54,401 nt of DNA from Shewanella sp. (GTDB taxonomy: Bacteria; Pseudomonadota; Gammaproteobacteria; Enterobacterales; Shewanellaceae): contig JAJNAU010000005.1 in the NCBI GenBank assembly GCA_021462625.1, positions 1 to 54,401 on the forward strand, in the 5' to 3' direction. The notes beneath the pieces are model-generated. The model was given only the letters and a program-made list of their open reading frames with translations. It searched no databases and had not been told where the DNA came from. Each line of letters opens with the position of its first letter. The stretch's first letter is position 1. The position numbers and the translations under genes were made by a program. Shown piece by piece: positions 20,203 through 32,187 of the stretch.

Positions 20203-20676
20203 ATAAAAGACGAACAATTGGCGGCGGATTCGCTGTCATCCCTCAAGCAGGGGGCGAGCATTGGTCATGAACAGTCGGTAGGGTGGTGTGAAAACGAACG
20301 TCCACTGTTTTGCATCGATGCACAGGGGAACTGGCATTATCAGCAGTCACCGTTGCCGAAGAAATTTGCCCGTTTATTTTCATCAATTCTGTATTGTATT
20401 GACGGCGTCTACCAATTGATTACGCCTGTTGAGCGGGTGGCCGTTGAGGTTGAAGAATTTCCCTTGCAGGTAGTGGATTATGAGCGGCAGGATGGCGGCT
20501 TTTGGATCAGAACCGCTCTGGAGACAGAGTTTACTCTGGATGAACAGGCGGTGACCTGTCTGGATGAATGTGTGCTGTGTGCTCTGCCCCGTGGGCTGAA
20601 GGCCAAGTTGAATCGAGCCTGTTATTACCGGTTTATCAATGAGTTTGTGCTCACAGATGATGAACAGGATGCATAG
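20203..20676 (+). CDS. DUF1285 family protein, start codon apparently ATA
   Basis: Cytoplasmic protein of about 157 residues of unknown function; the body (PLFCIDAQGNWHYQQSPL, FARLFSSIL, YQLITPVERVAVEVEEFPLQVVDY) matches the DUF1285 family. A strong ribosome site GGGGAGG (20191-20197) lies 5 bp before codon ATA at 20203, exactly where an ATG is expected. The first standard start in frame is TTG at 20218, 20 bp from that site, too far for it. Either ATA is used poorly, the TTG is used without the site, or the start has been lost by an ATG-to-ATA change. It follows ydiJ by 34 bp and is likely co-transcribed. A MITE copy lies 41 bp after the stop. Confidence 0.75.
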   Translation: MKDEQLAADSLSSLKQGASIGHEQSVGWCENERPLFCIDAQGNWHYQQSPLPKKFARLFSSILYCIDGVYQLITPVERVAVEVEEFPLQVVDYERQDGGFWIRTALETEFTLDEQAVTCLDECVLCALPRGLKAKLNRACYYRFINEFVLTDDEQDA

Positions 20677-20717
20677 GCGGTAGATGATAACAAGAAGAAT
20701 AATTAAACCCGTTTCCG

Positions 20718-20896
20718 CTAGGGTTGTTGACCTTTCGTGATTGTTTTTGCAGCAGTTTGTGAGTTCTTTATCCAAGGCATAGGCTTCGATGTGTAGCTCG
20801 CCTACATGAGAAACCGATAACGCAGGAGTTAAGAGGCGACAAACGTTGCCCATAGGGCAGGGCGAAATTCTGCCACAAAAGATCAACAGACCCTAG
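20718..20896. mobile_element. MITE copy 1 (CTAG-bounded, 179 bp)
   Basis: Left end CTAGGGTTGTTGACCTTT (one base short of the consensus CTAGGGTCTGTTGACCTTT), right end the complement ATCAACAGACCCTAG. The interior shares with copies 4 and 5 the segments GAGAAACCGATAACGCAGGAG and TGCCCATAGGGC but lacks about 80 bp of their right half. No coding capacity. It lies between the DUF1285 gene and the MarR gene. Confidence 0.88.
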
Positions 20897-20978
20897 AGTA
20901 ATGGGTAATAGGTGATAGTATTAAACGGGTGCTGTGCAGCAAGCGCTGTGCCTGTTAACCGGAAAGAGGAGCTGCCGT

Positions 20979-21392
20979 TTGGATCGTTCGGAAAGCCTAG
21001 GATATTTGGTGAGTCATCTTAACGTCTCGTTACAGAATGAGCTGAACGAGCGACTACGCCGCTATGATTTGGACATCAAGGTATGGCCGGTACTCTTTAC
21101 CCTGTGGCAGGAAGAGGGGATCACCCAAACCGAGTTATCCAAGCGCTGTGACGTTGCCAGTTATACGATGACCAGATTGCTGGATCAGATGCAGAATCAG
21201 GGACTAATCACCCGTTTTCAGGAACTGGACAACCGGCGGGCATTTAAAATCTTTCTGACAGACGCTGCCAAAGCCATGGAGCAGGACGTTGTTTGTGAAG
21301 CTGAGCGGATAAATGACAAGTTTCTGCAGTTACTGTCAGAATATGAACAGCGGCTTTTTATGCGTTTACTCAATAAAATCAATCGGCTCTAA
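20979..21392 (+). CDS. MarR-family transcriptional regulator
   Basis: A 137-residue winged-helix regulator: LGYLVSHLNVSLQNELNERL (dimerisation helix), ITQTELSKRCDVASYTMTRLLDQM (recognition helix), then the wing GLITRFQELDNRRAFKIFLTD with the DxRR motif typical of MarR. I chose TTG at 20979 because AGAGGAG (20965-20971) is 7 bp upstream and the similarity begins there; a GTG at 20934 in the same frame has no ribosome site. A lipoprotein gene follows 6 bp after the stop, so the two form an operon. MITE copy 1 ends 82 bp before the start and so sits in its promoter region. Ligand and targets unknown. Confidence 0.85.
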   Translation: MDRSESLGYLVSHLNVSLQNELNERLRRYDLDIKVWPVLFTLWQEEGITQTELSKRCDVASYTMTRLLDQMQNQGLITRFQELDNRRAFKIFLTDAAKAMEQDVVCEAERINDKFLQLLSEYEQRLFMRLLNKINRL

Positions 21393-21398
21393 TTTTTT

Positions 21399-21782
21399 AT
21401 GAATAAGTTTATGAGCTTACTGCCATTGTTGTTTGTTAGCGCTTGCAGTCAGACACCAGTGCCGTGCGATGTACCGACGCCAAATCATTCCGGGTATTTT
21501 AACCAAGCGTTGAATCTGCCTCAGGGCGGCCAGGTGGTGGTAGAAGAGGGAGCTTTAGAGCCCAGATCCATTGGCAGCATTACGGTGCTTCTGTATCGGG
21601 ACCTTGAGGTGGGAGACTTCGTTTCTGGTCTAAGCTTTGCCCGGGATGGATTTATTACCTCAGCCGAATTGGTGTCGCCGCAGCAACTCAAAATAACCAC
21701 TACCAGTGCTGGCAGTGGTAGTTATCAGCAGGATTACTGGGTATGTGTCGGGGGCGGCCGTCTGCAACTTTGCAAATCTTAA
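21399..21782 (+). CDS. small lipoprotein, PliI-like lysozyme inhibitor (probable)
   Basis: A 127-residue exported protein with a short signal peptide and lipobox LFVSAC, lipidated Cys16. The mature part has RSIGSITVLLYRDLEVGDFVSG and TTSAGSGSYQQDY, which resemble periplasmic inhibitors of I-type (invertebrate) lysozyme; SGSY fits the SGxxY-like loop that plugs the lysozyme active site in the MliC/PliC/PliI/PliG inhibitors. Such proteins protect marine bacteria in invertebrate hosts. Its pairing with a MarR regulator 6 bp upstream suggests induced expression. Lipoprotein is firm; the inhibitor role is a similarity judgement. Confidence 0.6.
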   Translation: MNKFMSLLPLLFVSACSQTPVPCDVPTPNHSGYFNQALNLPQGGQVVVEEGALEPRSIGSITVLLYRDLEVGDFVSGLSFARDGFITSAELVSPQQLKITTTSAGSGSYQQDYWVCVGGGRLQLCKS

Positions 21783-22141
21783 ATCATCAGCAGCAGTAAT
21801 GCGGCCGATATGGCACAGGCGCTGAGGATATAGAGATACCTATTTTGCCGCATTTGATGGTCACGTCCTTGCTTAATTGAACAAACATGCTCGAAGGCCC
21901 GGTTATGGTGTCGGTACAGACGACAAATAATTAAATGGCTGTCAGGCTCAACCAGGGTGGTCAATCGATAATTGTTGCCGGACGCTGTTTTCACAACGTA
22001 CTCGGCATGAGGTGAAATATTGAAGCGCCGGGAAATCAATTCATCATCTACCCAGAGTTTTTCCCACCCCATCCAATTGCTGGCCTGAAAGCGGAAAGTG
22101 TGCCCCTGATGCTGATGCAGAAAACTGATCATTTTTATCAA
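21779..22141 (-). CDS. hypothetical protein with C-terminal membrane helix
   Basis: 120 residues, no family recognised. The first 95 residues are soluble and rich in aromatic and charged residues (FRFQASNWMGWEKLWVDDEL looks like a small beta-sandwich), followed by a basic stretch and a single hydrophobic helix (YLYILSACAISAALLLLMI) at the very C-terminus, so it is likely tail-anchored with the bulk in the cytoplasm. Its stop overlaps that of the lipoprotein gene by 4 bp, tail to tail. No clear neighbour link. Confidence 0.65.
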   Translation of the reverse strand: MIKMISFLHQHQGHTFRFQASNWMGWEKLWVDDELISRRFNISPHAEYVVKTASGNNYRLTTLVEPDSHLIICRLYRHHNRAFEHVCSIKQGRDHQMRQNRYLYILSACAISAALLLLMI

Positions 22142-22310
22142 CCTTTACTGATTTTAGAATAGTAAATTAAGCAAAAGAATTTGCTGTTTGCCACCCCATT
22201 TCAGATACGCAGAAGCCATTTTTCGCATAGGAGCTTGTGGGCATTGATAATTTTTTAGAGCAAGAGGCAATAAAAACGAGAGCTGTCAGAGACCTCCGCC
22301 CCGATGTCAG

Positions 22311-23366
22311 TCAAATGGCTGAAATTGCTTGTATAGTTGCTGTATTGATGATGGCCCGGGCCATTTCATCAGCCACATCACCTGTGGTCCGGTTCTGTTC
22401 GTCTGCCTGTCTGAATATTTGGCTCAGTGTATCATAAATTTTCTCTACCTTGGCAGTTGAGCGGGCGGCGTCATAGTCGTTCTCAAAGGAAACGTTGATG
22501 ATGCCACCGGCGTTAATAACATAATCAGGAGCATAGAGCACACCCATCTCTTTAAGCACCTCTCCGTGACGCCGATCTGCCAATTGATTGTTGGCGCAGC
22601 CAGCCACTATGCTGGCCTTAAGCAGCGGCAGCGTGTGGTCATTGATTGTGGCACCGAGCGCGCAGGGCGCGTAGATATCAACATCCTGAGTGTAGATGTC
22701 TTGAGGCGCCACTACTATGGCACCAAACTCCTGTTGAACCCTGTCCAATGCACTTTGGTTGATATCAGTGACAATAAGTTCCGCGCCTTCATGATGCAGA
22801 TGGCGACAAAGATAATAGCCAACGTGTCCCACACCCTGAACGGTGATCTTCAATCCCTGCAAATTCTCCCGACCACGCTGATGTTTCACTGCGGCTTTGA
22901 TACCCAGATATGTGCCCAACGCAGTAAAGGGAGAAGGATCACCGCTTTTGCCTTCGAGGCCAGCCACATAGGGCGTCTCCCGGTGAGTAGTCATAATGTC
23001 TGACGTTGTTACCCCGACATCTTCTGCAGAGAAATAACGCCCCCCCAAACTGTCTACAGCACGCCCGAACGCCAGAAACAGCGCTTCACGATCACCAATC
23101 AGTTTGGCATCTGCCATGATCACCGCCTTGCCGCCACCCATCTTAAGGCCAGCAAGGGCATTTTTATAGGTCATACCGCGGGACAGACGCAGCACGTCGG
23201 TAAGGGCATCATCATCGGTGGCATAATTCCACAGACGGCAACCACCAACGGCAGGCCCCAGATCAGTATTGTGAACTGCAATGATGGCTTTCATGCCGGT
23301 TTGCTCATCGTGACAAAACTGCACATGTTCATGGTTGTCGAAGGACGGGTGATCGAATACTGCCAC
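22311..23366 (-). CDS. ldh: leucine dehydrogenase (Glu/Leu/Phe/Val dehydrogenase family)
   Basis: NAD-dependent oxidative deamination of leucine and related branched-chain amino acids to 2-oxo acids. 351 residues, as for leucine dehydrogenases. The catalytic lysine region GLKMGGGKAVIMAD and glycine-rich K(N/A)ALAG segment are present in the N-terminal domain. The Rossmann domain carries GVGHVGYYLCRHL, and APDYVINAGGIINV is the conserved C-terminal substrate segment. Leu versus Val or Phe specificity cannot be read by eye. The gene stands alone, divergent from the DUF4826 gene with about 290 bp between the two starts. Confidence 0.88.
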   Translation of the reverse strand: MAVFDHPSFDNHEHVQFCHDEQTGMKAIIAVHNTDLGPAVGGCRLWNYATDDDALTDVLRLSRGMTYKNALAGLKMGGGKAVIMADAKLIGDREALFLAFGRAVDSLGGRYFSAEDVGVTTSDIMTTHRETPYVAGLEGKSGDPSPFTALGTYLGIKAAVKHQRGRENLQGLKITVQGVGHVGYYLCRHLHHEGAELIVTDINQSALDRVQQEFGAIVVAPQDIYTQDVDIYAPCALGATINDHTLPLLKASIVAGCANNQLADRRHGEVLKEMGVLYAPDYVINAGGIINVSFENDYDAARSTAKVEKIYDTLSQIFRQADEQNRTTGDVADEMARAIINTATIQAISAI

Positions 23367-23654
23367 TTAAAAACTCCCTGTTGCTGGTGGGGGACACACA
23401 GGTTCGTATCCCAGTGATATTGTTTGCGAAAACATAGCATTTCGGGATAAGCTCGGACAAAGACCGGATGTAGATTGACAGTGAGCTATATGGCAATTTT
23501 GCTTTCCAATTTACGTTAACCTAGATCAGGTTGGAGTTGTTAACCCTGTTTTCCTGTGCGAATCGTCATGGTGGGCAATTTGGTGACTCGGGTGAATAAC
23601 TCTTTCGGGGACAGCCAATCCATCAATAATAATCAAAAAGGATCAGAAAGCAGT

Positions 23655-24137
23655 ATGACCGAGCAGACTCATTCCCCTACCGCAGAAGAAAATACATCGC
23701 AACTTAGTCCTGAACAAATTAGTCCTGAACAAACTGCTCAGATGCAGCAGCAATGGGTGAGAGAGCAATTTCAAAAGGCCAACAAATTTCTGGCAGAAAA
23801 GGGTGTGATCCCCGGTAAGGTGTTGACAGACAAAAGTCGTTATCTGGTACCGTTTTTGGCGGTCTGGAAAGTGGAAGCATCTCAGCCAAAAAAACAGCAG
23901 TACTGGGTTATCTCCGGTGACTTGCCAACGGATTATGTGCCGGCTGATGTGGCTCCTACCGCCCGTGATGCGATTAAACACTTTTCTCTAACCTGGCAAT
24001 TAAAAGCCGAAAACCTTATTCAGTCAGGTGTAGTCAGAGACCCCACCCAGGCCAGGTTTGCCAACCTGCTGGTAGCCAGAGCTCAGAGCTTGTACGAAAT
24101 GCAGGAAGATGAAAAGCTCTGGGCACAGCAGGCCTGA
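23655..24137 (+). CDS. DUF4826-like hypothetical protein
   Basis: A 161-residue soluble protein of unknown role. The conserved part has QQQWVREQFQKANKFLAEKGVIP, LVPFLAVWKV and YWVISGDLPTDYVP, as in the DUF4826 family found next to leucine dehydrogenase or purB in Shewanella. I chose ATG 23655 because the frame upstream is not protein-like; it is preceded by purine-rich AAAGGATCAGAAAG. The N-terminal tail carries a 5-residue duplication (see repeat at 23704). Function unknown. Confidence 0.75.
   Translation: MTEQTHSPTAEENTSQLSPEQISPEQTAQMQQQWVREQFQKANKFLAEKGVIPGKVLTDKSRYLVPFLAVWKVEASQPKKQQYWVISGDLPTDYVPADVAPTARDAIKHFSLTWQLKAENLIQSGVVRDPTQARFANLLVARAQSLYEMQEDEKLWAQQA
23704..23733 (+). repeat. 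15-bp tandem duplication inside the DUF4826 gene
   Basis: TTAGTCCTGAACAAA occurs twice in a row and keeps the reading frame, giving LSPEQISPEQ in the disordered N-terminal tail. It looks like a recent slippage event. Confidence 0.9.
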
Positions 24138-24198
24138 ACAAATATCAGATAATATAAAGGCGCCTCAGGGAAATGCAACAATCCCTGATTGACCAGGC

Positions 24199-24917
24199 TC
24201 AGCAGCTACCTTTGTTGCCTACTGTCCAGTGCCTGCGCCCTTGGCCCTGCAGAATAAACACATCATAGGTATCGATATGGGGGTCAACTTCACCTTGAAA
24301 AGTGGCAAAAGAGGCCATAGGGTCGTCCAGTCGCCAGTCGCCAGTCAGGTAAAAAGCGGAAGGCTTCCATCAATGACTGGGTTTGCGGCAGGTAATGATT
24401 GACGGCCTGTATCGGCAGTTGCCAGTGACTGTGACCGTAAGCGTAAAAGCCCTCGAAGAACCCCCGATCTACATGCTAGGGTCTGTTGACCTTTGAAGAT
24501 GGTTTTTGCAGCTCTTTGTCGTTGTTTTATACAAAGCAACGCGATTGTGCTTGTTCTACATAAATGAGCGTTAATGCAGTAGAAAGCGACGACAAATGCT
24601 GCCCGAAGGGCTCGGCTATACGCGCTTTACTCTTTGTTGCAAGGTATTTGCTTAGGCCCACTAGGCGGCACACCTTGCGTCGCGATTAAAGGCGTCTAGA
24701 ACGAGCAAAATTCAACCATGAAAGGTCAACAGACCCTAGTCACCGGCTTTGGTGACGACAATGTATGAGCTTATCTCTGCTTCCATTGCCATACCGGCCA
24801 GTTCATCGGGGGAAAATGGATCGACAAAGTTCGTAAAGGCGCCTTTTTTCACCAGCGGTTTTTTCTGCCGGTACACTCGGAGGAATGAGGGATATCGAGC
24901 TTGAAAGCATAGGGCAT
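24199..24917 (-). pseudogene. roxA: roxA (ycfD), uL16 3-hydroxylase, shattered by a MITE and indels
   Basis: The intact enzyme is a JmjC-type 2-oxoglutarate oxygenase of about 380 residues that hydroxylates an arginine of ribosomal protein uL16. Here the N-terminal part is readable from ATG 24917 (MPYAFKLDIPH), shifts frame to YRQKKPLVKKGAFTNF, VDPFSPDELAGMAMEAE, and ends at KAGD where MITE copy 2 is inserted. After the MITE the same protein resumes in frame (HVDRGFFEGF, HWQLPIQAVNHYLPQ, FRFLPDWRL), suffers a second shift caused by a duplicated 7-mer (CAGTCGC, near 24336-24350), continues WRLDDPMASFATF, VDPHIDTYDVFILQGQGRRHW with the iron-binding HxD, and stops at 24199, with the C-terminal 60 percent gone. 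At least four independent lesions. Confidence 0.9.
24476..24739. mobile_element. MITE copy 2 (264 bp), inside roxA
   Basis: The best preserved copy: both ends are CTAGGGTCTGTTGACCTTT and its exact complement, bounded by CTAG. The interior differs from copies 1, 4 and 5 in its left half and matches the visible part of copy 6 almost base for base in its right 85 bp (AGGCGGCACACCTTGCGTCG ... CAACCATGAAAGG). It contains no open frame of useful length, so it would depend on a transposase elsewhere. Confidence 0.92.
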
Positions 24918-24924
24918 GCTATAT

Positions 24925-25152
24925 CCAGTGACTGCAAAAATTGAAGGCAGTTGAGGATATAAGCTTTGAACAGCGAGTCGAATACTGGCCTTAAAAACAA
25001 AACGGCAACGCTGCCCATAAGGCTGGGCGAAAAGCGTTTTATGCTTTGTTGAGGTGTATTTGCTTGGCATAACCATGCGGCACACCTCGTCGCGCCTAAA
25101 CCGCTTTTCGCTAAAACAAAATTTGACCACAAAAGGTCAGCAGACCTTAGTC
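24925..25152. mobile_element. MITE copy 3, degraded, between roxA remnant and purB
   Basis: The right end AAAAGGTCAGCAGACCTTAG and the right half (GCTGCCCATAAGGCTGGGC, GCGTTTTATGCTTTGTTGAG, GCGGCACACCTCGTCGCGC) clearly belong to the family. The left half is badly diverged and I can only place its end near the roxA start, so the left limit is approximate. It ends 8 bp from the purB stop. Confidence 0.75.
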
Positions 25153-25160
25153 AGAACTGA

Positions 25161-26561
<1,401 letters not shown>

Positions 26562-27179
26562 TTATAGGGTGAGGCTTTTTTTAGCTGTATCCAGTATCGC
26601 TTTGCGAGCAAACACCAAATGTCGGCGTTTGCCGCCCAACTGTCGCCACAGCACGGCGCTGCGTATGGCAGCAAGCAGCAGGGCACGAATTTTTTGTTGC
26701 ACCAGTGGTCGCTGCAGGCAGACCGGATTACCGGTAATCTGAATTTTGGGTCCCAACTCGCTAATCACATCACTGTAGATGCTGGCCAGATTGGCAATCA
26801 CCTGCTCGTCGGTCACCTTAAAATGATGCAGTTGGCGCTGTACCTGATTGATCCGCTCGGCCAGCATGCCCATGGCGTTTCCCGAAGCTGTCAGTTTGCG
26901 CTCCAATGCCAGGATCCCGACCATATATCGGGTGATTTCCATATCTTTGCGGTTGCCATCTCCCAGTTGAGCCTGTAGCAGACGATAACCAGTTTGCAGC
27001 GCAAACTTGTCTGGGTACACGTCCGTTGTGGCATCTGGGTTGGTGACGTTAATCGTATTTAAACTGGCCGCCAGGGCGTCGATATCCGCCTCCCCATGGC
27101 GAGCCAGTTTCTGGACCTGTGCCAGGCTTTGCAGTATGCCAGCAAATGCCATGGTCCTGTCATACAAAGGGTTATTCAA
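26562..27179 (-). CDS. hflD: HflD homologue
   Basis: A 205-residue all-helical, membrane-associated protein; in E. coli it influences phage lambda lysogeny by binding CII, and its housekeeping role is unclear. Recognised by [23 protein letters not shown] at the start and [19 protein letters not shown] near the end, and by its fixed place between mnmA and purB. It starts 3 bp after the mnmA stop, so translation is probably coupled. Confidence 0.93.
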   Translation of the reverse strand: MNNPLYDRTMAFAGILQSLAQVQKLARHGEADIDALAASLNTINVTNPDATTDVYPDKFALQTGYRLLQAQLGDGNRKDMEITRYMVGILALERKLTASGNAMGMLAERINQVQRQLHHFKVTDEQVIANLASIYSDVISELGPKIQITGNPVCLQRPLVQQKIRALLLAAIRSAVLWRQLGGKRRHLVFARKAILDTAKKSLTL

Positions 27180-27182
27180 TAT

Positions 27183-28301
27183 TTATTCTCTTATCAGTGT
27201 GTCGATAATGCCGCCGCCCAGACAGATTACACCATCGTAAAATACGGCAGATTGGCCAGGTGTCACTGCTTCAACCGGCTTGTCGAAGATAACCCTGATT
27301 TCGCCTTGTTCTGCGTGACTCACCGTGCAGCCAATGTCTCTCTGACGGTAACGGGTTTTAACCGTGATACGGGCGCCATCAGCGGGCCCCTTACGGTCTA
27401 CCCAGTGCAGCTGGTTGACCATCATGCCCTTGGACATCAAACGCGGATGATTGTGTCCTTGAGCGACAACCAATACGTTACGCGCCATATCTTTGTCGAC
27501 GACAAACCAAGGCTCTTCTGAGCTGTGTTTCATGCCGCCGATACCCAGACCTTTACGCTGACCCAAAGTGTGATACATCAGGCCCTGATGCTCGCCTATG
27601 ACTTCGCCTTCCGGAGTCTCAATATTACCGGGTTGCGCGGGCAGATAGTTAGCCAGGAAGTCTCTGAATTTGCGCTCACCGATAAAACAGATACCTGTGC
27701 TGTCTTTCTTATCAGCAGTCACCAGACCCTGTTCTTCAGCAATACGGCGTACTTCAGGCTTTTCCAAATGGCCTACCGGGAACAGACTGCTGGCAACTTG
27801 CTCATAGCTCAGGGTATACAGGAAGTAACTTTGATCTTTATTGCCATCGAGACCGCGCAGCATCTGCGTCTGACCATCTTTGGTTTCATGGCGGCGTACA
27901 TAGTGGCCCATGGCGATATAGTCCGCGTCCAGAATGTCTTGGGCGAACTCAAGGAAGGCTTTGAATTTGATTTCCTTGTTGCATACGATGTCCGGGTTAG
28001 GGGTTCGACCGGCCTTGTATTCTGCCAGGAAGTACTCAAACACATTGTCCCAGTATTCGGCGGCAAAGTTAACTGTGTGCAGTTTGATACCCAGCTTGTC
28101 GCAAACGGCCTGGGCATCCTTGAGATCTTCAGCAGCGGCACAGTATTCATCTGTGTCATCTTCTTCCCAGTTCTTCATAAACAGGCCTTCAACCTCATAG
28201 CCCTGCTGTTTGAGAAGATAGGCTGATACCGAGGAGTCAACACCGCCGGACATCCCGACGATGACTTTTTTGCCTTTGGAAGCAGGTTCAATCGATGTCA
28301 T
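27183..28301 (-). CDS. mnmA: tRNA-specific 2-thiouridylase MnmA
   Basis: Adds sulfur to U34 of tRNA-Lys, -Glu and -Gln, taking it from the Tus relay. 372 residues. The PP-loop SGGVDSS is at the N-terminus and the [12 protein letters not shown] and [13 protein letters not shown] segments carry the two catalytic cysteines. The C-terminal beta-barrel ends with [18 protein letters not shown]. First gene of the mnmA-hflD-purB run; a broken nudJ precedes it by about 105 bp. Confidence 0.97.
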   Translation of the reverse strand: MTSIEPASKGKKVIVGMSGGVDSSVSAYLLKQQGYEVEGLFMKNWEEDDTDEYCAAAEDLKDAQAVCDKLGIKLHTVNFAAEYWDNVFEYFLAEYKAGRTPNPDIVCNKEIKFKAFLEFAQDILDADYIAMGHYVRRHETKDGQTQMLRGLDGNKDQSYFLYTLSYEQVASSLFPVGHLEKPEVRRIAEEQGLVTADKKDSTGICFIGERKFRDFLANYLPAQPGNIETPEGEVIGEHQGLMYHTLGQRKGLGIGGMKHSSEEPWFVVDKDMARNVLVVAQGHNHPRLMSKGMMVNQLHWVDRKGPADGARITVKTRYRQRDIGCTVSHAEQGEIRVIFDKPVEAVTPGQSAVFYDGVICLGGGIIDTLIRE

Positions 28302-28407
28302 AGGTAGTTTTTAAACCTGAAAATAAAAAGTTGCGGCCGACAACAACATAGTGGATGGAGTCGAGTACCTCATGCTGATATTCGGCTGAATTATGCGGGT
28401 GCGTATT

Positions 28408-28883
28408 CTAACACGCTTTGGAGGGGGTCGCTATCTGCAGGAAATCGGCATTAAGCAGTTCGGTTTCGCTTCCCTTACCTTGCAGATAATCTTCGATGGA
28501 TTTTGCCATCAAAATACTTCGGTGCTGCGCCTTGCAACTCAGCACTTCATTGGTCGTTAACCAGCATGCCTGCAGGATTTGCTTATCTTGCGGGGAGGGG
28601 CATGTCAGAGAGCTCAACCAAAAAGGTGAAACGCAAAAACGCCAAATTCTGTGGTTGCTGAAAACTGATAAATGCCTATCAAGCGGTCAGGGGATACCTG
28701 AATCCCGGTTTCTTCGAGTACTTTGCGGCGACAGGCATCCAACAGACTTTCATTGGCTTCCAGATGACCCGCAGGTTGATTCCAGCAGATTTGACCATCG
28801 ATAAGCGCTTTTACCATCAGGAAGTGGCCGTTGCAGTGCACTATGCAGGCCACTGTCACATTGGGCCGGTATCTGTCGGTCAT
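28408..28883 (-). pseudogene. nudJ: nudJ (ymfB) Nudix hydrolase, frameshifted and with altered Nudix box
   Basis: NudJ hydrolyses thiamine pyrophosphate and nucleoside di- and triphosphates. The first frame (start 28883) reads RPNVTVACIVH, WNQPAGHLEANESLLDAC and ends at FHLFG after 89 codons. The continuation lies in other frames: VELSDMPLP in one, then PQDKQILQACWLTTNEVL, LMAKSIEDYLQG in another, so at least one and probably two indels near 28590-28625. The Nudix box should be GX5EX7REUXEEXGU; here the REU reads RKV, so the first catalytic glutamate of that triad is a lysine. Its start overlaps the rluE stop by 4 bp, as in an operon. Likely non-functional. Confidence 0.85.
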
Positions 28884-29752
28884 GCTTGGTCCCCCGCGTT
28901 GGTAATGGACATATCCAGCACCCGATATTGGCCGCTGGCGAGATTATCGAGCCGGTAGGGGCCGATAGCATAACGAATAAGCCTGAGTGTGGGGAAACCG
29001 ATATGGGCAGTCATCCGGCGAACCTGGCGATTGCGCCCTTCACAGATCTGGACTTCAAGCCAACTGGTGGGAATCGACTTACGTTCCCGTACAGGCGGGT
29101 TGCGGGGCCAGATATCGGGCTCACTCACCAAACAGACTCTGGCAGGCAATGTCATGCCATCTTTTAACTCGACGCCCTGACGCAATTTATCCAAATCGAC
29201 TTCACCCGGGATGCCTTCAACCTGCACCCAATATGTTTTATAGGTTTTCTTTTTAGGCTCAGTGAGTTTGGCCTGCAGCTGACCATCATTGGTGAGCAGT
29301 AACAGGCCTTCACTGTCCCTGTCCAGCCGTCCGGCGGCATAAATCCGGGGGATATCGACAAAATCCTTTAACGTTTGCCGGCCCTGTTGGTCAGTGAACT
29401 GGCAGAGCACGTCGAAGGGCTTGTTGAACAGAACAATGACGGGATGTTGAGCCCTGGGTTTGGTTTGACGGTGGTTACAGATACTGACACGACTGTGTGT
29501 GGCTGTTTTTGGCCGTTTATTCTGCGCTTTACTTTTGGCGAATGGGGCGCGGTGTTTACGGGAATTGGGATGCACGTTTGGACGGGAATAAACTGTCTTG
29601 AATTTTGTAGAGTTTAACCGGCATTTGGCTTTAGTGGAATTTGAATCTGGCGGTGAATGCTCTATGATAACCGCCAACAACTGTGATCTCTGTGGAGAAC
29701 AGCTGCTGTTTTGCGAGACTCGACCAGGGTGGGTTGGGGTCACAGATATCAA
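28880..29752 (-). CDS. rluE: 23S rRNA pseudouridine2457 synthase RluE
   Basis: RsuA-family enzyme that makes pseudouridine in 23S rRNA helix 89. The catalytic aspartate is in [19 protein letters not shown], with the family start [15 protein letters not shown] and the RNA-contact part [25 protein letters not shown]. The frame is open from a TTG at 29752, giving an N-terminal extension of about 100 residues rich in Lys, Arg, His, Asn and Ser before the catalytic domain; E. coli RluE is about 217 residues in all. The true start could lie inside this tail but no ATG is available there. It is divergent from icd, as in E. coli. Confidence 0.9.
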   Translation of the reverse strand: MISVTPTHPGRVSQNSSCSPQRSQLLAVIIEHSPPDSNSTKAKCRLNSTKFKTVYSRPNVHPNSRKHRAPFAKSKAQNKRPKTATHSRVSICNHRQTKPRAQHPVIVLFNKPFDVLCQFTDQQGRQTLKDFVDIPRIYAAGRLDRDSEGLLLLTNDGQLQAKLTEPKKKTYKTYWVQVEGIPGEVDLDKLRQGVELKDGMTLPARVCLVSEPDIWPRNPPVRERKSIPTSWLEVQICEGRNRQVRRMTAHIGFPTLRLIRYAIGPYRLDNLASGQYRVLDMSITNAGDQA

Positions 29753-29841
29753 AGCCGAAAGGCGCCTTTCCCCATTGGCCCGATAATCGGGAGCATGTCA
29801 CTCTGGTCCGGTAGACTGATAAAAATAACGCAAGTTTATAA

Positions 29842-32088
<2,247 letters not shown>

Positions 32089-32097
32089 CCTTACAGT

Positions 32098-32117
32098 GAG
32101 CCGCCAGCAGGCGGCTC
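32098..32117 (+). terminator. GC-rich hairpin after icd
   Basis: Perfect stem GAGCCGCC / GGCGGCTC with loop AGCA, 10 bp after the icd stop; there is no long T-run, so it may protect the mRNA end or act with the next hairpin. Confidence 0.7.
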
Positions 32118-32141
32118 GAGTTTGTAAATTTGTCAGACAAT

Positions 32142-32170
32142 AAAAAAGCAGGAGCTTGTCCTGCTTTTTT
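32142..32170. terminator. bidirectional terminator between icd and cspD
   Basis: Perfect 12-bp stem AAAAAAGCAGGA / TCCTGCTTTTTT with loop GCTTG, usable on both strands; it ends icd from the left and cspD from the right. Confidence 0.95.
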
Positions 32171-32187
32171 ATTTCATTTTCGCGCAA

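Noticed and set aside
24849-25130. Minus-strand frame with KYTSTKHKTLFAQPYGQ, similar to one at 35495-35785
   Set aside because: The similarity between the two is because both lie in copies of the same MITE; the frame is not kept in the other copies, so it is not a gene.
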